Below, piece by piece: positions 32,781-44,616 of a DNA stretch of 64,000 nucleotides. The first letter of the stretch is position 1; each line of letters opens with the position of its first letter. This DNA comes from Hyperoodon ampullatus (lineage: Eukaryota; Chordata; Mammalia; Artiodactyla; Ziphiidae). Made by a program: the position numbers and the translations under genes. Location of the stretch: positions 34,972,425-35,036,424 of the forward strand of contig OX457061.1 in the NCBI GenBank assembly GCA_949752795.1, given 5' to 3'. The notes below the pieces were generated by a model, which did not search any database, was not told where the DNA came from, and saw only the letters and a program-made list of their open reading frames with translations.

Positions 32781-35700
32781 GAGAACTGACTTCAGAGCTG
32801 AAGAATTAATATCATAAGAGTTCCTGTTTATTGGGCATTTAATATGTACAACATATTTTGCTTTGCAAAAATTGAATGGGAACATTGATACTGTGTTAGA
32901 GGTATGGTATTGTTGTCACTGGTTTAATAGGTGAGGAAATGTTAACTTAAGGAGGTTAAACATTATCCTATGACAAGGTAGCTGAGTTTGAATTTGAACT
33001 CAGATCTGGCTCCAAAGGCCATGCAAATGACCACTCCAGATTTGGCCAATAAATGGCTCGAATGCTGCCTCTCTTTGGTCCTGGGTATCACTAATTGATC
33101 ATGGGATCATTGCCTGCTCAGCTCAGATATGGCCTCAGGATCCTTCTCAACACAGTGCTCTAGGTAGCTACTGTGACCAACTGAGCAGCATTAGTACTTG
33201 AGATAAAGCCCATCTGTCATCTTAGTTTTATCTCTGTTTTGGCTCAAAATGGAGTCTTTAAGTCTGGAGACTTTGTTATTGTTGATTTATACAGATCTAT
33301 TTATAACCTTTTCTTTCCTAAACACTTATAAGCAATGGAGCATTCACTGCAGTTTCCTTTTACAGTCAGTGGAGACTCTGTATTCTTTAAAAGGGGCTTC
33401 TGACTGCCTTGGAGGGAAGGATGACATTTTAGGACCCCAAGCCTTGATTAGACAATTGGCTTATGTGTGGGTGTCTGCGGTGATGAGTGGGAGATAGAGA
33501 ATGAACCTTAAGAACTCAGGCCATTTATAGCAGTAAACCTCTCAAATAACCCAGTCTGATTAATTACAGCAGGGTGGTGAGGTGGGATGGGCGGATGGGA
33601 TAGGTAGGCTAAGACAGCAAGATGATGGGGCCAACTCTGGGGAAACTTGCACCTCGTCAGTTGCTGTGAAAAATGTCACCTCAGCTGGCAAGCAGGTTGT
33701 CCTAAAAGTGTAGCACAAATGGGAGCTCGAGGTCCCAATGGGGAGAAAGGAACTCCTTAAAAGCAAGCTCAGACAAGAGAAAGGGGAAGAGAATCCCCAC
33801 TGTGGTAGCAAAGGACCCAGCCATGCAGTAGGATGAGATAATGTGTCCAGGAGGAAGTTCTTGGTCAAGGTCTAAAACTGGAACATCCAGAAATAGGTAT
33901 AGAAATGCATTGTTTAGAAGCCTGGAGGCTGCCGTGATTTCTTCAAGATTCCAGAAAATTGAGCTGAAATGGGGTTGAACAGTTGAAACAGATGGAAGGT
34001 AGCACATATAGATCATCAACGCAGGGTACGTTCAATAAAATTAAAACCTTTTTGCTCTACTTAAAGAAAACAAAAGAAAAATCTAGCTTAGGCCAGCAGC
34101 CTCTGGAAGCCTGTCATCAGGCTGCAGGATCTCAGCCGTAGGCCTGGGCTTTAGGGCTGGGGCTCCAGGCCCCAGGAATGCAATGGGTAAGAGTGTGGTG
34201 AGAGTCATCTGAAATCTGGTTATCAGAACTGAGGCGGGAGGTCAGGGCAGAGCTGGAATCAAAATGCTACTGCCCAGACTGGATACCACCCCCTGGAGAA
34301 CAGTGCTCTCCCGCCGCTGATTTCATCTTGTTGACACTTATTTTCTGGGAGTGTATGTTATGCAAGCTCAGGGAACCCTCAAAATCATTTGGATCCAAGC
34401 CAGAAAGAGGGCTACCTTGGAGATGGTTTTACTTTATGTCCTGAGATGCTAGTGATTTGCCAAGCAGGGATCAGAGACCGGCAACCTTTCACAAAGCTCT
34501 ACAACTAGACCCAGCCCATCCAGTCCTCATCAGCTCAACAACTTGCTGCGGTGCTGAAGGAACCACGGTGTGTCTGTGAGATGCGTGGGAAGGATGCAGA
34601 AGGCATAAAAGCAATTTATCATCAGCACAAGGGACCAGGCGCAACAGGCTGAATCCTCCATCCCTCACCCTGCTGCTCCCTCCCGTGGTAGACACAGTGT
34701 GAAGAGGAGATGGAGACAGCGGCTTGGAATTTGTGTCTGCACTTGATGGGTATGTGCACCTTGAGAATTAAGAGGTAGATGAGATTAACGGATGTCTAAA
34801 TGAAGGCAGTTTCCATACTCACGCTCCTTGGAGCTTGGAAGCCCCATGGCTGTGTCCCAGACCAGGCCCATAGAGTCCAAAGAAAATCAAAGACTGTCAC
34901 ATAATATAACTATCTGGCCACCCTGGAAGCCCCACCTTTATCCAGGCAGCTCCAGAAAAAGACAACTCCCAGCCCAGCTCTGACAGCTGAATTAGATGGC
35001 TGAGTTGTGGCATTGCTATTGCCAAAACCACTTGGATAGTTTCCCCAGGGGGCTTAAGGCTGTGGCCAAGTTTCCTGCTTTACCCTCAGTTAAGCAGAAG
35101 TCTTTACCTGGCCGGGCATTGTTATGTCTGTGTCACCTCATCATTGGAGAAAATGCGTTACGGTCTCCTGCAGTTTCTTCCGTGAAATGGAGCATGGCAT
35201 CAAGGAAATAAGATAGTCAGATGGCATCACAGCAGGTCAGAAATAGTATCATCTACATATTTTGATTATATTTAAGAATTCAGTTTATACACAATAGGAA
35301 TTCAGTTAATTAACTCCAAGCTGTAATCTCAGTCTGGATTTGAATGGATCTGCATTTCAGTAGCTTCTTTCTCCACAATAATATTTAGATGGCCCATAGC
35401 AGCCTACCATTCTAGTGCTGAAGTCATAGAACTTGGTTGTTTCTTCCTCATTTTTCAATAACCATTGTTTTTTATGCAGTACTAATGAAATCAAGCAGTT
35501 ATCATTTGACTTTTTTGTAGTTGAGGTTATTTTGTCAATTTCCTGCCAGTTTTCCATTACCTCCAGTGCACATTTTCCTGATTAGCCGATAAATCAGAAT
35601 TCTAATAATGGCAATGGAGAGAGGACTGGCAACGTTTACTTCTGTAGATTTTTTCCCAGATCATAATTGGTTGATCTTTTTTCCTTTAGATTTTCCAGGA

Positions 35701-35982
35701 CAAAGGAGTTCTTATCTTTAATAACATCTTTTCATTCTAAACAAAATGTGAAATGTGCAAAAAAGTGAAAAGGATGAAATCATCTAAAAGTGCCTGCCCT
35801 GGGGCCTGATACTCAATAAATATTTTAACATTCTACAAGGGAAAAAATGCCCTTAATCTAAACACCAAACAAATTTGGGGGATTTTCTTGGCATTGACTT
35901 TATGTAGGTGTAGTTAGACTCCATATGAATTTTACTTCGAACTTTTTTCACTTAACATTTACATGAACATTTTCTCATGCTA
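32781..35982. other. Intron 1, mostly unique
   Basis: A worn MIR/L2-like piece (32900-33025, reversed) is the only repeat I can support. Open frames of about 100 codons on the minus strand at 33560-34019 have no recognisable product and overlap each other. Confidence 0.4.
32900..33025 (-). repeat. MIR-like SINE
   Basis: The segment 'aggtgaggaaatgttaactt', then 'aggaggttaaacattatcct' and 'gagtttgaatttgaactcag', resembles reversed MIR. Confidence 0.45.
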
Positions 35983-35994
35983 TTATAAACTTTT

Positions 35995-36202
35995 TTTTTT
36001 TTTTTTTTTTGTGGTACGCGGGCCTCTCACTGTTGTGGCCTCTCCCGTTGCGGAGCACAGGCTCCGGACGCACAGGCTCAGCGGCCATGGCTCACGGGCC
36101 CAGCCGCTTCGCGGCATGTGGGATCCTCCCTGACCGGGGCACAAACCCGTGTCCCCTGCATCAGCAGGCGGACTTGCAACCACTGCGCCACCAGGGAAGC
36201 CC
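35995..36202 (-). mobile_element. CHR-type SINE, short form
   Basis: Reversed short form with T run. The perfect 12-base duplication ttataaactttt lies at 35983-35994 and 36203-36214. The flanks resemble an old L1 fragment ('ttttttcacttaacatttac'). Confidence 0.95.
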
Positions 36203-36214
36203 TTATAAACTTTT

Positions 36215-37529
36215 CATAAATATAATTTTAATTGGTTACATAATCATTAGTTAGAAGTACATTTGGCCGTGAGTGACAGAAAGCCTGAGAAACAATAGCT
36301 TCGTAAGTTTTTAGTTTTGAAGAAGAAATTGGGACAACTGAGGAGGCTCTTGGGGTAGGGAAACCTCTCACTGAGGGCACAGGAGCTTTCGATGCTCTGC
36401 TATCCTTAGGGAGGTCTGCCATGCACCAGGCATGGAGCCTTCCCAGAGAGAGCAGGAAGTTCCACTTCAGGGAGACTGAGTCATATGATCACCCTCACTC
36501 AAGAAAAGTCTGGGAAGATGAGTTGATAACTTTCCAGGCTCTGTAGTGAAGGAATGTGGGTTTCTTAGAATAAAACGGTCAGAATTCGAATTACTGTGTC
36601 AAAGGGCAATGGATTTTTTTTTGTTTTTTCACAATTCCAGTTTGATTGCTTACCTGGCAAGTGGCAGGATTTAAAAGCTGTGCTCCATTTACGACCGTCT
36701 AATTTGGCACTGGAAGCACAAATGCACAACCAACCAGTCGTGAAAGTCGCACCAAAACCAAAACCGGTGGTGGATATCAGTTTCAGGGAGGCAGCTGTCA
36801 GCACAAGATAAGGAAAAATTCCTCAACGTTTAGAGCTGGTCCAATTTGGAATTAACTGCTTCATGAGCAACCTGTCCCAAGATGCAGAGACTGAACAGAT
36901 ACTTGGTATGTAGGAGGAAGAGGTAATTTATGGCTCAGGTGAAGCGGACCAGGTGACCCCTAACATCTGTACATCTCCATGATTTAAAAATTAGGGTATA
37001 TTTGCTAAAATACTTCCCCAAGCACCTAGGGTATTGGCTGTGTGGTAGAGCCTTGTTCCAACATTACTTGTTAGTTACCTGATGTGTAGCTGGGTAGAGT
37101 GATTGCCCCACACGGCAGGATTCACCTCCCAGGCTCCCAGCTCCAGTGCCGTAGGAAAGCCCTGTCTTGGGCTTCCAAGCCACTGCCTGGCCCATAAACT
37201 GGCCTCATCCAAAGTTACACATCTTTTTTACCTCAGTGCCTGTTAGCGTGACTCTGTTATTTTTCCAGAGGCCACGGATTTCCTTTTTTGTGCCAACAAA
37301 ATGTGCATGTGCCTCATGGGGAGGACAGTGTGGACTCTCTTTGATATTACTCAATTGTAAAACAAGGAGAAACATAAAAACCATTGTCCCTTTGATTTAG
37401 TTGCAAAATGGACCTGCTAAAATGGAAAGTTTCATTAATTAAACTCATTTTCTGTGAACAACTGAAAGCTATAAAATCAAGTGTGATTGATACATGAGTC
37501 TAAGTTTATGTAACTCAGGCAGCACAGAT
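36215..37529. other. Intron 1, unique
   Basis: No repeat recognised. At 36650-36808 an open segment follows a pyrimidine run and 'ttccag', but I know no product matching it. Confidence 0.4.
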
Positions 37530-39535
37530 TTTTTTAACATCTCCTTTGTGGTAGACACATTTGTGGGTGTTGAGGATGTCACAGTAAATACAACATGGAG
37601 CCTGCATTCTGCGGGGGGGACAATTTACAAATAGACAAGTGAATAGCATATGCTGTGTTGCTTTGTGACAGTATGAGGACTAGGGTGCTTGGAGGGGGAT
37701 ACCTTTATTGGATGGTCAGGGAAGGCCTTACTAACAAGATGATGTTTGAGCTGTGACATAAAACAGAAGAGTGAGCCAGGTGGACCTCTGGGGGAAGCAC
37801 AGAAGGCACAGCAAGGACATTGGCCCTGAATTGAGAGCATACTTGGTGTGTTCAAGAAGCAACAGCTCATATACAGAGATCAGATTAGTTACCAGAGGGG
37901 AAGGGAGTTGGGGTGTGGGCAAAATGGGTGAAGTGGGTGATAGACGGTAACTAGACTTGTGGTGGTGACCACTTTGTAGTATATGCAGATGTTGAATTAT
38001 AATTCTGTACACTTGGAACTTACATAGTGATGATGATGATGATAATAACGATGATAATAATAATAAAAGAAGCAACAGGAAAGCCAGCGTGGTGAAGGAA
38101 AGTGCTAGGAGATGTGACCCAACAGGTGGTGGCCAAGCCTAGAGGACAAAGGGCATCTAGATACCGGGGTACAGACTTTGGCTTTTACTTTAGGTGAAAT
38201 GAGGATCACTTGGAGGATTTGGAGCACCATCTGACCTTTTTTTTTTTTTTTAAGGATTACTCTAGCTGCTGTGCTGAGACTAGTTAATGAGGAGGGAGGC
38301 AAGGGTGAAGGCAGGGAGACCAGTTGGGAGGATACTGCAGTAATTCAAGAGACAGATGAAACCTACTTGGGCCAAGATGGTAGCAGTGGAGGTAGTGAAC
38401 GATGGATATATTTTGATGGTACAGCTCAAGGGATTTTCTCATTGAGTAGAATGTGAGAGAAAGAAAGAAGTCAAGGATGCTCCAAGGGTTTTGGCTTGTG
38501 CAACTAGGAGGATGGACTTTCACTTTAATGTGATGGAGACAACAATGGGAAGGCCTGTTTTGGAGGGAAAATAGGAGTTCAATCTTGGAAATGTTAAATT
38601 AGAGATGCCTGTTTGACACCCAAGTGGAAAGGTTGAGTGTGTGGTAGATGTACAAGTCTGGAGTTCAAAAGAGAGGTCTGGGCTGGTGACATCAACATGG
38701 GAATCATCAACATTTGCACAGTATTTCAAGCCAGGAGGTTGGAGGAGATCACCAAGGGGATGAAAGTAGCTAGAGAAGAGGTCTGAGGTTGTGGGAGATG
38801 ATGAGGAACCAGCAAATGAAACTAAGAAAGGGCGGCCAGTGAATTAGGAAGAGAACTGAGAGAAGTGGTGACCTGGAATTTAAGAAGGTATTTCTAGAAA
38901 GAGGGAATGATCATCTTTGTCAGATGTTGCTGAGGTGCCAAGAAACTTGACGTCTGAGGATTGACCGTTGGATTTATCAGTGTAGAGGTTACTGGTACCC
39001 TGGACATGAGACGTTTTGATAGAGAGGTGGAGGCAAGCACTGGACGGGGGAGATTTTGGGGAGAGAGAGGCGAGAGGAACTGGAGACAGCAAGAGTGTTG
39101 ACTCTTTTAAGGAGTTTTGCTGTAAAGGGAAAAAGAGAAAGGGAAGGGTAGATGAAGAGGAATGTGGGCTCAAAGGAGGCTGCTTTTAGAGATGTTAGAG
39201 CATGTTTGAGTGCTGTTGAGAATGATCTGGAGACTGGGAAAAGTTGATGCGGCAGGAGAGAGAAACTGCCTGAAGGACATCCTTGAGTTGGAGGGTGAGG
39301 ATGTCATCGAGAGCACAAATTGAGGATGGTCCTCCTACGAGAGTGATGGCAGAGCCTGTGGAACCAAGGAGTAGACCAGCCTGTGATGGAGGGTGTGGAG
39401 GAGACTTTCTGACTGCTTCTGTTTTCTCAGTGAAATGGGAAGCAAGGTCATCCGCTGGCAATGAGGAAAGGAGAAGAGTTGTTGGAAGTTCGAGGAGACC
39501 GAAGGTGTAATATAATCCTCTTGGACAGTTCAAGA
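37530..39535 (-). mobile_element. Long L2 LINE relic with reverse-transcriptase trace
   Basis: Read on the minus strand this 2-kb stretch follows L2 from the reverse-transcriptase domain to the 3' end. A D/H-rich box near 38890-38940 aligns with the L2 'dtvDHSLlL' segment. A decayed catalytic box near 38700 reads NVDDSHVDVTSPDLSFELQ where L2 has Y-A-D-D-S. The 3' end (gagcc..., then the gtggtagacac region at 37540) follows. Stops and frameshifts are everywhere, so it is inactive. An L1 tail at 37866-38066 interrupts it. Confidence 0.78.
37866..38066 (+). mobile_element. L1 3' UTR tail nested in L2
   Basis: The insert starts after 'aagaagcaacag' and contains 'agattagttaccagaggggaagg', 'taactagacttgtggtggtg' and 'tctgtacacttggaacttac', followed by a decayed (GAT/AAT)n tail. 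The duplication aagaagcaacag lies at 37854-37865 and 38067-38078. Confidence 0.83.
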
Positions 39536-39639
39536 GTTAATTACTCTAGAAAAACAGATTTCTGGATACCTCCAAGGCCTCTCTGCGATTTAAGGTCATG
39601 AATTGAAAGCAAAACCAGATAACGTGGTCCTGTGTTTTC

Positions 39640-41727
39640 TTTTTTTTTTTTTTTTAACATCTTTATTGGAGTATAATTGCTTTACAATGGTGTGTTAGTT
39701 TCTGCTTTATAACAAAGTGAATCAGTTATACATATACATATATCCCCATATCTCTTCCCTCTTGCATCTCCCTCCCTCCCACCCTCCCTATCCCACCCAT
39801 CTAGGTGGTCAAAAAGCACCGAGCTGATCTCCCTGTACTACGCGGCTGCTTCCCACTAGCTATCTGTTTTACGTTTGGTAGTGTATATATGTCCATGCCA
39901 CTCTCTCACTTTGTCACAGCTTACTCTTCCCCCTCCCCGTATCCTCAAGTCCATTCTCTAGTAGGTCTGTGTCTTTATTCCCATCTGCCACTAGGCTCTT
40001 CATGACCATTTTTTTGTTGTTGTTTTTTAGATTCCATATATATGTGTTAGCATACGGTATTTGTTTTTCTGTTTCTGACTTACTTCACTCTGTATGACAG
40101 TCTCTAGGTCCGTCCACCTCACTACAAATAACTCGGTTTCGTTCCTTTTTATGGCTGAGTAATATTCCATTGTATACATGTGCCACATCTTCTTAATCCA
40201 TTCATCTGTTGATGGACACTTAGGTTGCTTTCATGTCCTGGCTATTGTAAATAGAGCTGCAATGAACATTGTGGTACATGACTCTTTTTGAATTATGGTT
40301 TTCTCAGGGTATATGCCCAGTAGTGGGATTGCTGGGTTGTATGGTAATTCTATTTTTCGTTTTTTAAGGAACCTCCATACTGTTCTCCATAGTGGCTGTA
40401 TCAGTTTACTGTCCCACCAACAATGCAGGAGGGTTCCCTTTTCTCCACACCATCTCCAGCATTTATTATTTGTAGATTTTTGATGATGGCCGTTCTGACC
40501 TGTGTGAGATGATATCTCATTGTAGTTTTGATTTGCATTTCTCTAATGACTAATGGTGTTGAGCATTCTTTGTTTGTTGGCAATCTGTATATCTTCTTTG
40601 GAGAAATGTCTGTTTAGGTCTTCTGCCCATTTTTGGATTGGGTTGTTTGTTTTTTTGATATTGAGCTTCATGAGCTGCTTGTATATTTTGGAGATTAATC
40701 CTTTGTCAGTTGCTTCATTTGCAAATATTTTCTCCCATTCTGAGGGTTGTCTTTTCGTCTTGTTTATGGTTTCCTTTGCTGTGCAAAAGCTTTTCAGTTT
40801 CATTAGGTCCCATTTGTTTATTTTTGTTTTTATTTCCATTTCTCTAGGAGGTGTGTCAAAAAGGATCTTACTGTGATTTATGTCATAGAGTGTTCTGCCT
40901 ATGTTTTCCTCTAGGAGTTTGATAGTGTCTGGCCTTACATTTAGGTCTTTAATCCATTTTGAGTTTATTTTTGTGTATGGTGTTAGGGAGTGTTCTAATT
41001 TCATTCTTTTACATGTAGCTGTCCAGTTTTCCCAGCACCACTTATTGAAGAGGCTGTCTTTTCTCCACTGTATATTCTTGCCACCTTTATCAAAGATAAG
41101 GTGACCATATGTGCATGGGTTTATCTCTGGGCTTTCTATCCTGTTCCATTGATCTATATTTCTGTTTTTGTGCCAGTACCATACTGTCTTGATTACTGTA
41201 GCTTTGTAGTATAGTCTGAAGTCGGGGAGCCTGATTCCTCCAGCTCCATTTTTCTTTCTCAAGGTTGCTTTGGCTATTCAGGTCTTTTGTGTTTCCATAC
41301 AAACTGTGAAATTTTTTGTTCTAGTTCTGTGAAAAATGCCAGTGGTAGTTTGATAGGGATTGCATTGAATCTGTAGATTGCTTTGGGTAGTAGAGTCATT
41401 TTCACAATGTTGATTCTTCCAATGCAAGAACATGGTATATCTCTCCATCTGTTTGTATCATCTTTAATTTCTTTCATCAGTGTCTTATAGTTTTCTGCAT
41501 ACAGAAAATTTTTTTGTCTCCTTAGGTAGGTTTATTCCTAGATATTTTATTCTTTTTGTTGCAATGGTAAATGGGAGTGTTTTCTTAATTTCACTTTCAG
41601 ATTTTTCATCATTAGTGTATAGGAATGCAAGTGATTTCTGTGCATTAATTTTGTATTCTTCTACTTTACCAAATTCACTGATTAGCTCTACTATTTTTCT
41701 GGTAGCATCTTTAGGATTCTGTAGGTT
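39640..41727 (-). mobile_element. 5'-truncated L1, about 2.1 kb
   Basis: The reversed poly(A) tail at 39640-39657 is followed by the cetacean-type L1 3' UTR ('acatctttattggagtataa', 'gtgtgttagtttctgcttta') and then the C-terminal third of ORF2. A 10-base duplication, ctgtgttttc, lies at 39630-39639 and 41728-41737. The reverse-transcriptase catalytic region and everything upstream are missing, so it cannot move. The copy at 61385-63369 is its close relative. Confidence 0.95.
40543..41477 (-). pseudogene. L1 ORF2 C-terminal part, frameshifted
   Basis: Two adjoining open frames on the minus strand give the C-terminal part of L1 ORF2: 41477-41274 ([20 protein letters not shown]... to WKHKRPE) and 41262-40543, which includes the family hallmark [19 protein letters not shown]. 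The break lies at 41276-41285. There this copy has 'attcaggtctttt' where the copy at 63.0 kb has 'attcggggtctttt', so this copy has lost one base. Confidence 0.88.
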
Positions 41728-41737
41728 CTGTGTTTTC

Positions 41738-44616
41738 CTCCATCATTTTCAACTGAATATGTGCAGGTACAAATAGACAAAGTGTTGGATTTCATCTGAG
41801 TTGGGCTTTTGGAAGAGTGTGATTATAATTATTGATTGTGGAATCTAAAATCTGCCCAAAGAGGGCAGTGAGAGCATGAGGTAGGTAAGGGGCAGTGAAA
41901 GGGTGATAGGATCAAAAGAGTATAAAAAGAATATTATGTTTTATAAATTGGATTGTCTTTTATAAATTAAATCATATTTCCAATGCATAATGAAAGTTAT
42001 GACATTTAAAAATCTGTAGTGAGTTTTGATATGTGAAACATCCTATATGATAGGAATAATTGGTGGCTGCTGCTGCTGTTTACATTGCAATTTCCTAAAG
42101 CAAGTCATGGTATATCTAGACGAAACTAGATGTAAGGCATTCTGGATAAATCTCAGTGCAGTTGGCCAACTGAGAGTGCTCTGAGTGGAAGCCACTTGTG
42201 AACTAGGGGTCACTGGCCCAGCCCCAAGGCCTGGATTTGAATGTGCAGCTGGTGCCCCACTGGCCAAGGGAGTAGCAGTCTTGGTCACATAACAGAACTA
42301 GTGATCGATGATGTGTCTAGTCAGAGGCGTGGAGACTGCTAATAGGGGAAAGCAGCTAGCTATTTGGAGTCAGGATCTACCCAATCCAGGAAAAGAGAAC
42401 TGCTAACGGTTGAGGACAGCGGGCAGTGGGAACACCCATCTGAAAAGGGAGCAGGGTGGTAGGCAGAACCACAGAGGAGGGACAGCATGGAATTCCGGCC
42501 ATTCCTCCTGAGTTGTCAAGTCTGGATTTGGAGATGAGGGTTGTCGTTGGAATCACACTGACCGCAGAGGTAGCTCAGAAGAAAGGGAAGAACCTGGGAG
42601 CGGGGTGCCTCTTAGCTTCAAACACCCTTCCCACCACAGTCTGCACTGGCTCAGACGTTGGGTAGGACTGAGCCAGAGGCTGGGGTCTCTGATGATCCAG
42701 CTGTAGAATCTGGGAAAGGCAGGGGCAGAGGAAGCGAGGAGGGGCTGACGAGGAACAGCTGCTCTCTTCCCCAGCGCAGATGGAAGCCTCCATACCAGCA
42801 CACCATTTATATCACCTATGACAAAATCCATGTTTATTTCACCCATGGCCCCGTTATCCATAATTAACAGAAATTAGGACAGGGTAAAGGGAAACCACGG
42901 TCCTCCCTTGGCCTCACCGACTTTATTCTTGCCTAGGACAGGTGTGTACGGCATGTTAGTGTCATGAAGTGGGGTGACTCTGCTAGGCGTGAGTCCTGAT
43001 TCTAATCCGGCAGCGTCATGGTCTTGTCATGAGATCTTGCCGTGTTTGAGGCTCCTCATCCTTGATAAGGAAATGGCGGTACCTGTTCTCTCAGTAACTG
43101 GAGATAAGAGATACAGAAGTGCTTGGGAAAGTGCAATGTAAGATGCAGCTGCAAGGCTTCCGCGGTAGGTGGGGATACAGAGGCCCTAGCCTTGCAAAAT
43201 GAAGTGAGGTCAGCGCAGATTAAGCAGACCAAATCAAATCTTTGATGGTTGAGTGATTTCTAAAAACGATTGCAGGTCTGCACAATTTAACAGGACTGCC
43301 CATAGTGGCTGAAAACATTGTCCAGAATGGATCAGATAAAGCCAAGTTAGAAATTGATTGTTGCTGTAACTCAAGCGGTAGGCTATCAATGACTTAGGGT
43401 TCCCCAGAAGTTTTCCCACAGGAAGTGAAAGAAAAACCACCCTGTGGCTGCCGAGGCTTGATTTGTCAAGAGCTCTGAGATCTACATGGCGTTAAAAGAT
43501 TGCCCATCTCTCAGCTTGCCCTAATGAACTGGGGCGTGTTTAATTCAAAGCCAGTGAGATGTGGAAATCTCATCTATAGAATAAAATGGCCAGATTTCAA
43601 CTCCAGTTGCCAGCGATCCATAACAGCCTCTCGTTGTGTTTTTCTTCTCTTAGCTAGTAAATGCTTGGCTTGTTGCTGAAGCTGCTGCTTTTAATGCTTC
43701 ACACTGCGAAGTCAGTGTTTTCCCTAATTTCTGCCTTCCTTTAGGGAGGTAGGGGTGAGAAATAGCATAAAGAGAGGGCTTGTTATAGGCCGTGACCTGG
43801 AAGACCCAGAGGGCTGGTCCTGAAACAGAGGCTTGGGTGGCTGTTCTCTGTCTGCACTGTAGGGTATGAGGCCAATCTGAGTGGCCCAGGGATGTGGGAG
43901 CTATTCCAGGACATCCTGGACTTTCCAAGAGGCCCATGAACTCCTGGGAAGAACCAAGAGCCATCTTCTTATCTTATGTCAGGTCTACAAAGCATGTAAC
44001 ACACCATGCCCTGAACCCCAACTGATCAAAGTCAGGCACAGTCACCACAAGACGGTTTGTGATGGTCCCCAGGTTCCTCCTCACTGGTTCCCCATCTGCT
44101 CTTGTGTCAACCTTATCTCTCCCGCATTCTGAATCCCTGGCCCTGCAGCTGACTTTGACCCCACCTTTGCCCTTTGGGTTTGTGTAAATACGATGACTGG
44201 GCTGATTGACAAATCCTGGCACTCACACTGTGAGATGTAGGCTTCGGTGATGACATCAGAAAGCACCCAGTTCCACGTTAAGACATGATAGGTGAACATA
44301 GTTCACATGAAGATAGACACACAGTACACACTTGTACCATCACTGCAGTGCTTTTTCACCTGTATGCGCGTGGAAGTGTAAATGCATATGTACCTAAATA
44401 TACACATGATGTACAAGTGTCAATGATGGAGTTTTCAAGGGCAGAAAAATCTAGAAATATCAAAGTAAAGGCCTAAAAACCTGTATGAGTCAGAACATGA
44501 TTGTGGGAGGATTGTAAGGCTCTGGATGCCCTCTTTTAAAGAACTTTGTAACAATCAGATGCAAAGATTTGATATTTGGAAGAAGTGAGCTTCCCGTCAC
44601 TGGAAGAATTGATTCA
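41738..44616. other. Intron 1, mostly unique
   Basis: One forward MIR-like stretch (42975-43135) and no other repeat I can support. No exon recognised. Confidence 0.4.
42975..43135 (+). repeat. MIR-like SINE
   Basis: The segment 'gtcctgattctaatccggcag', then 'ttgaggctcctcatccttga', 'taaggaaatggcggtacctg' and 'gagatacagaagtgcttggg', matches a forward MIR. Confidence 0.55.

Noticed and set aside
33560..34019. Two 100-codon minus-strand open frames
   Set aside because: They overlap in different frames, with no domain or promoter; chance frames in unique DNA.
40553..41104. Plus-strand open frames of 67-107 codons with hydrophobic residues in both L1 copies
   Set aside because: They are antisense shadows of L1 ORF2 and occur identically in the second copy at 62256-62836.
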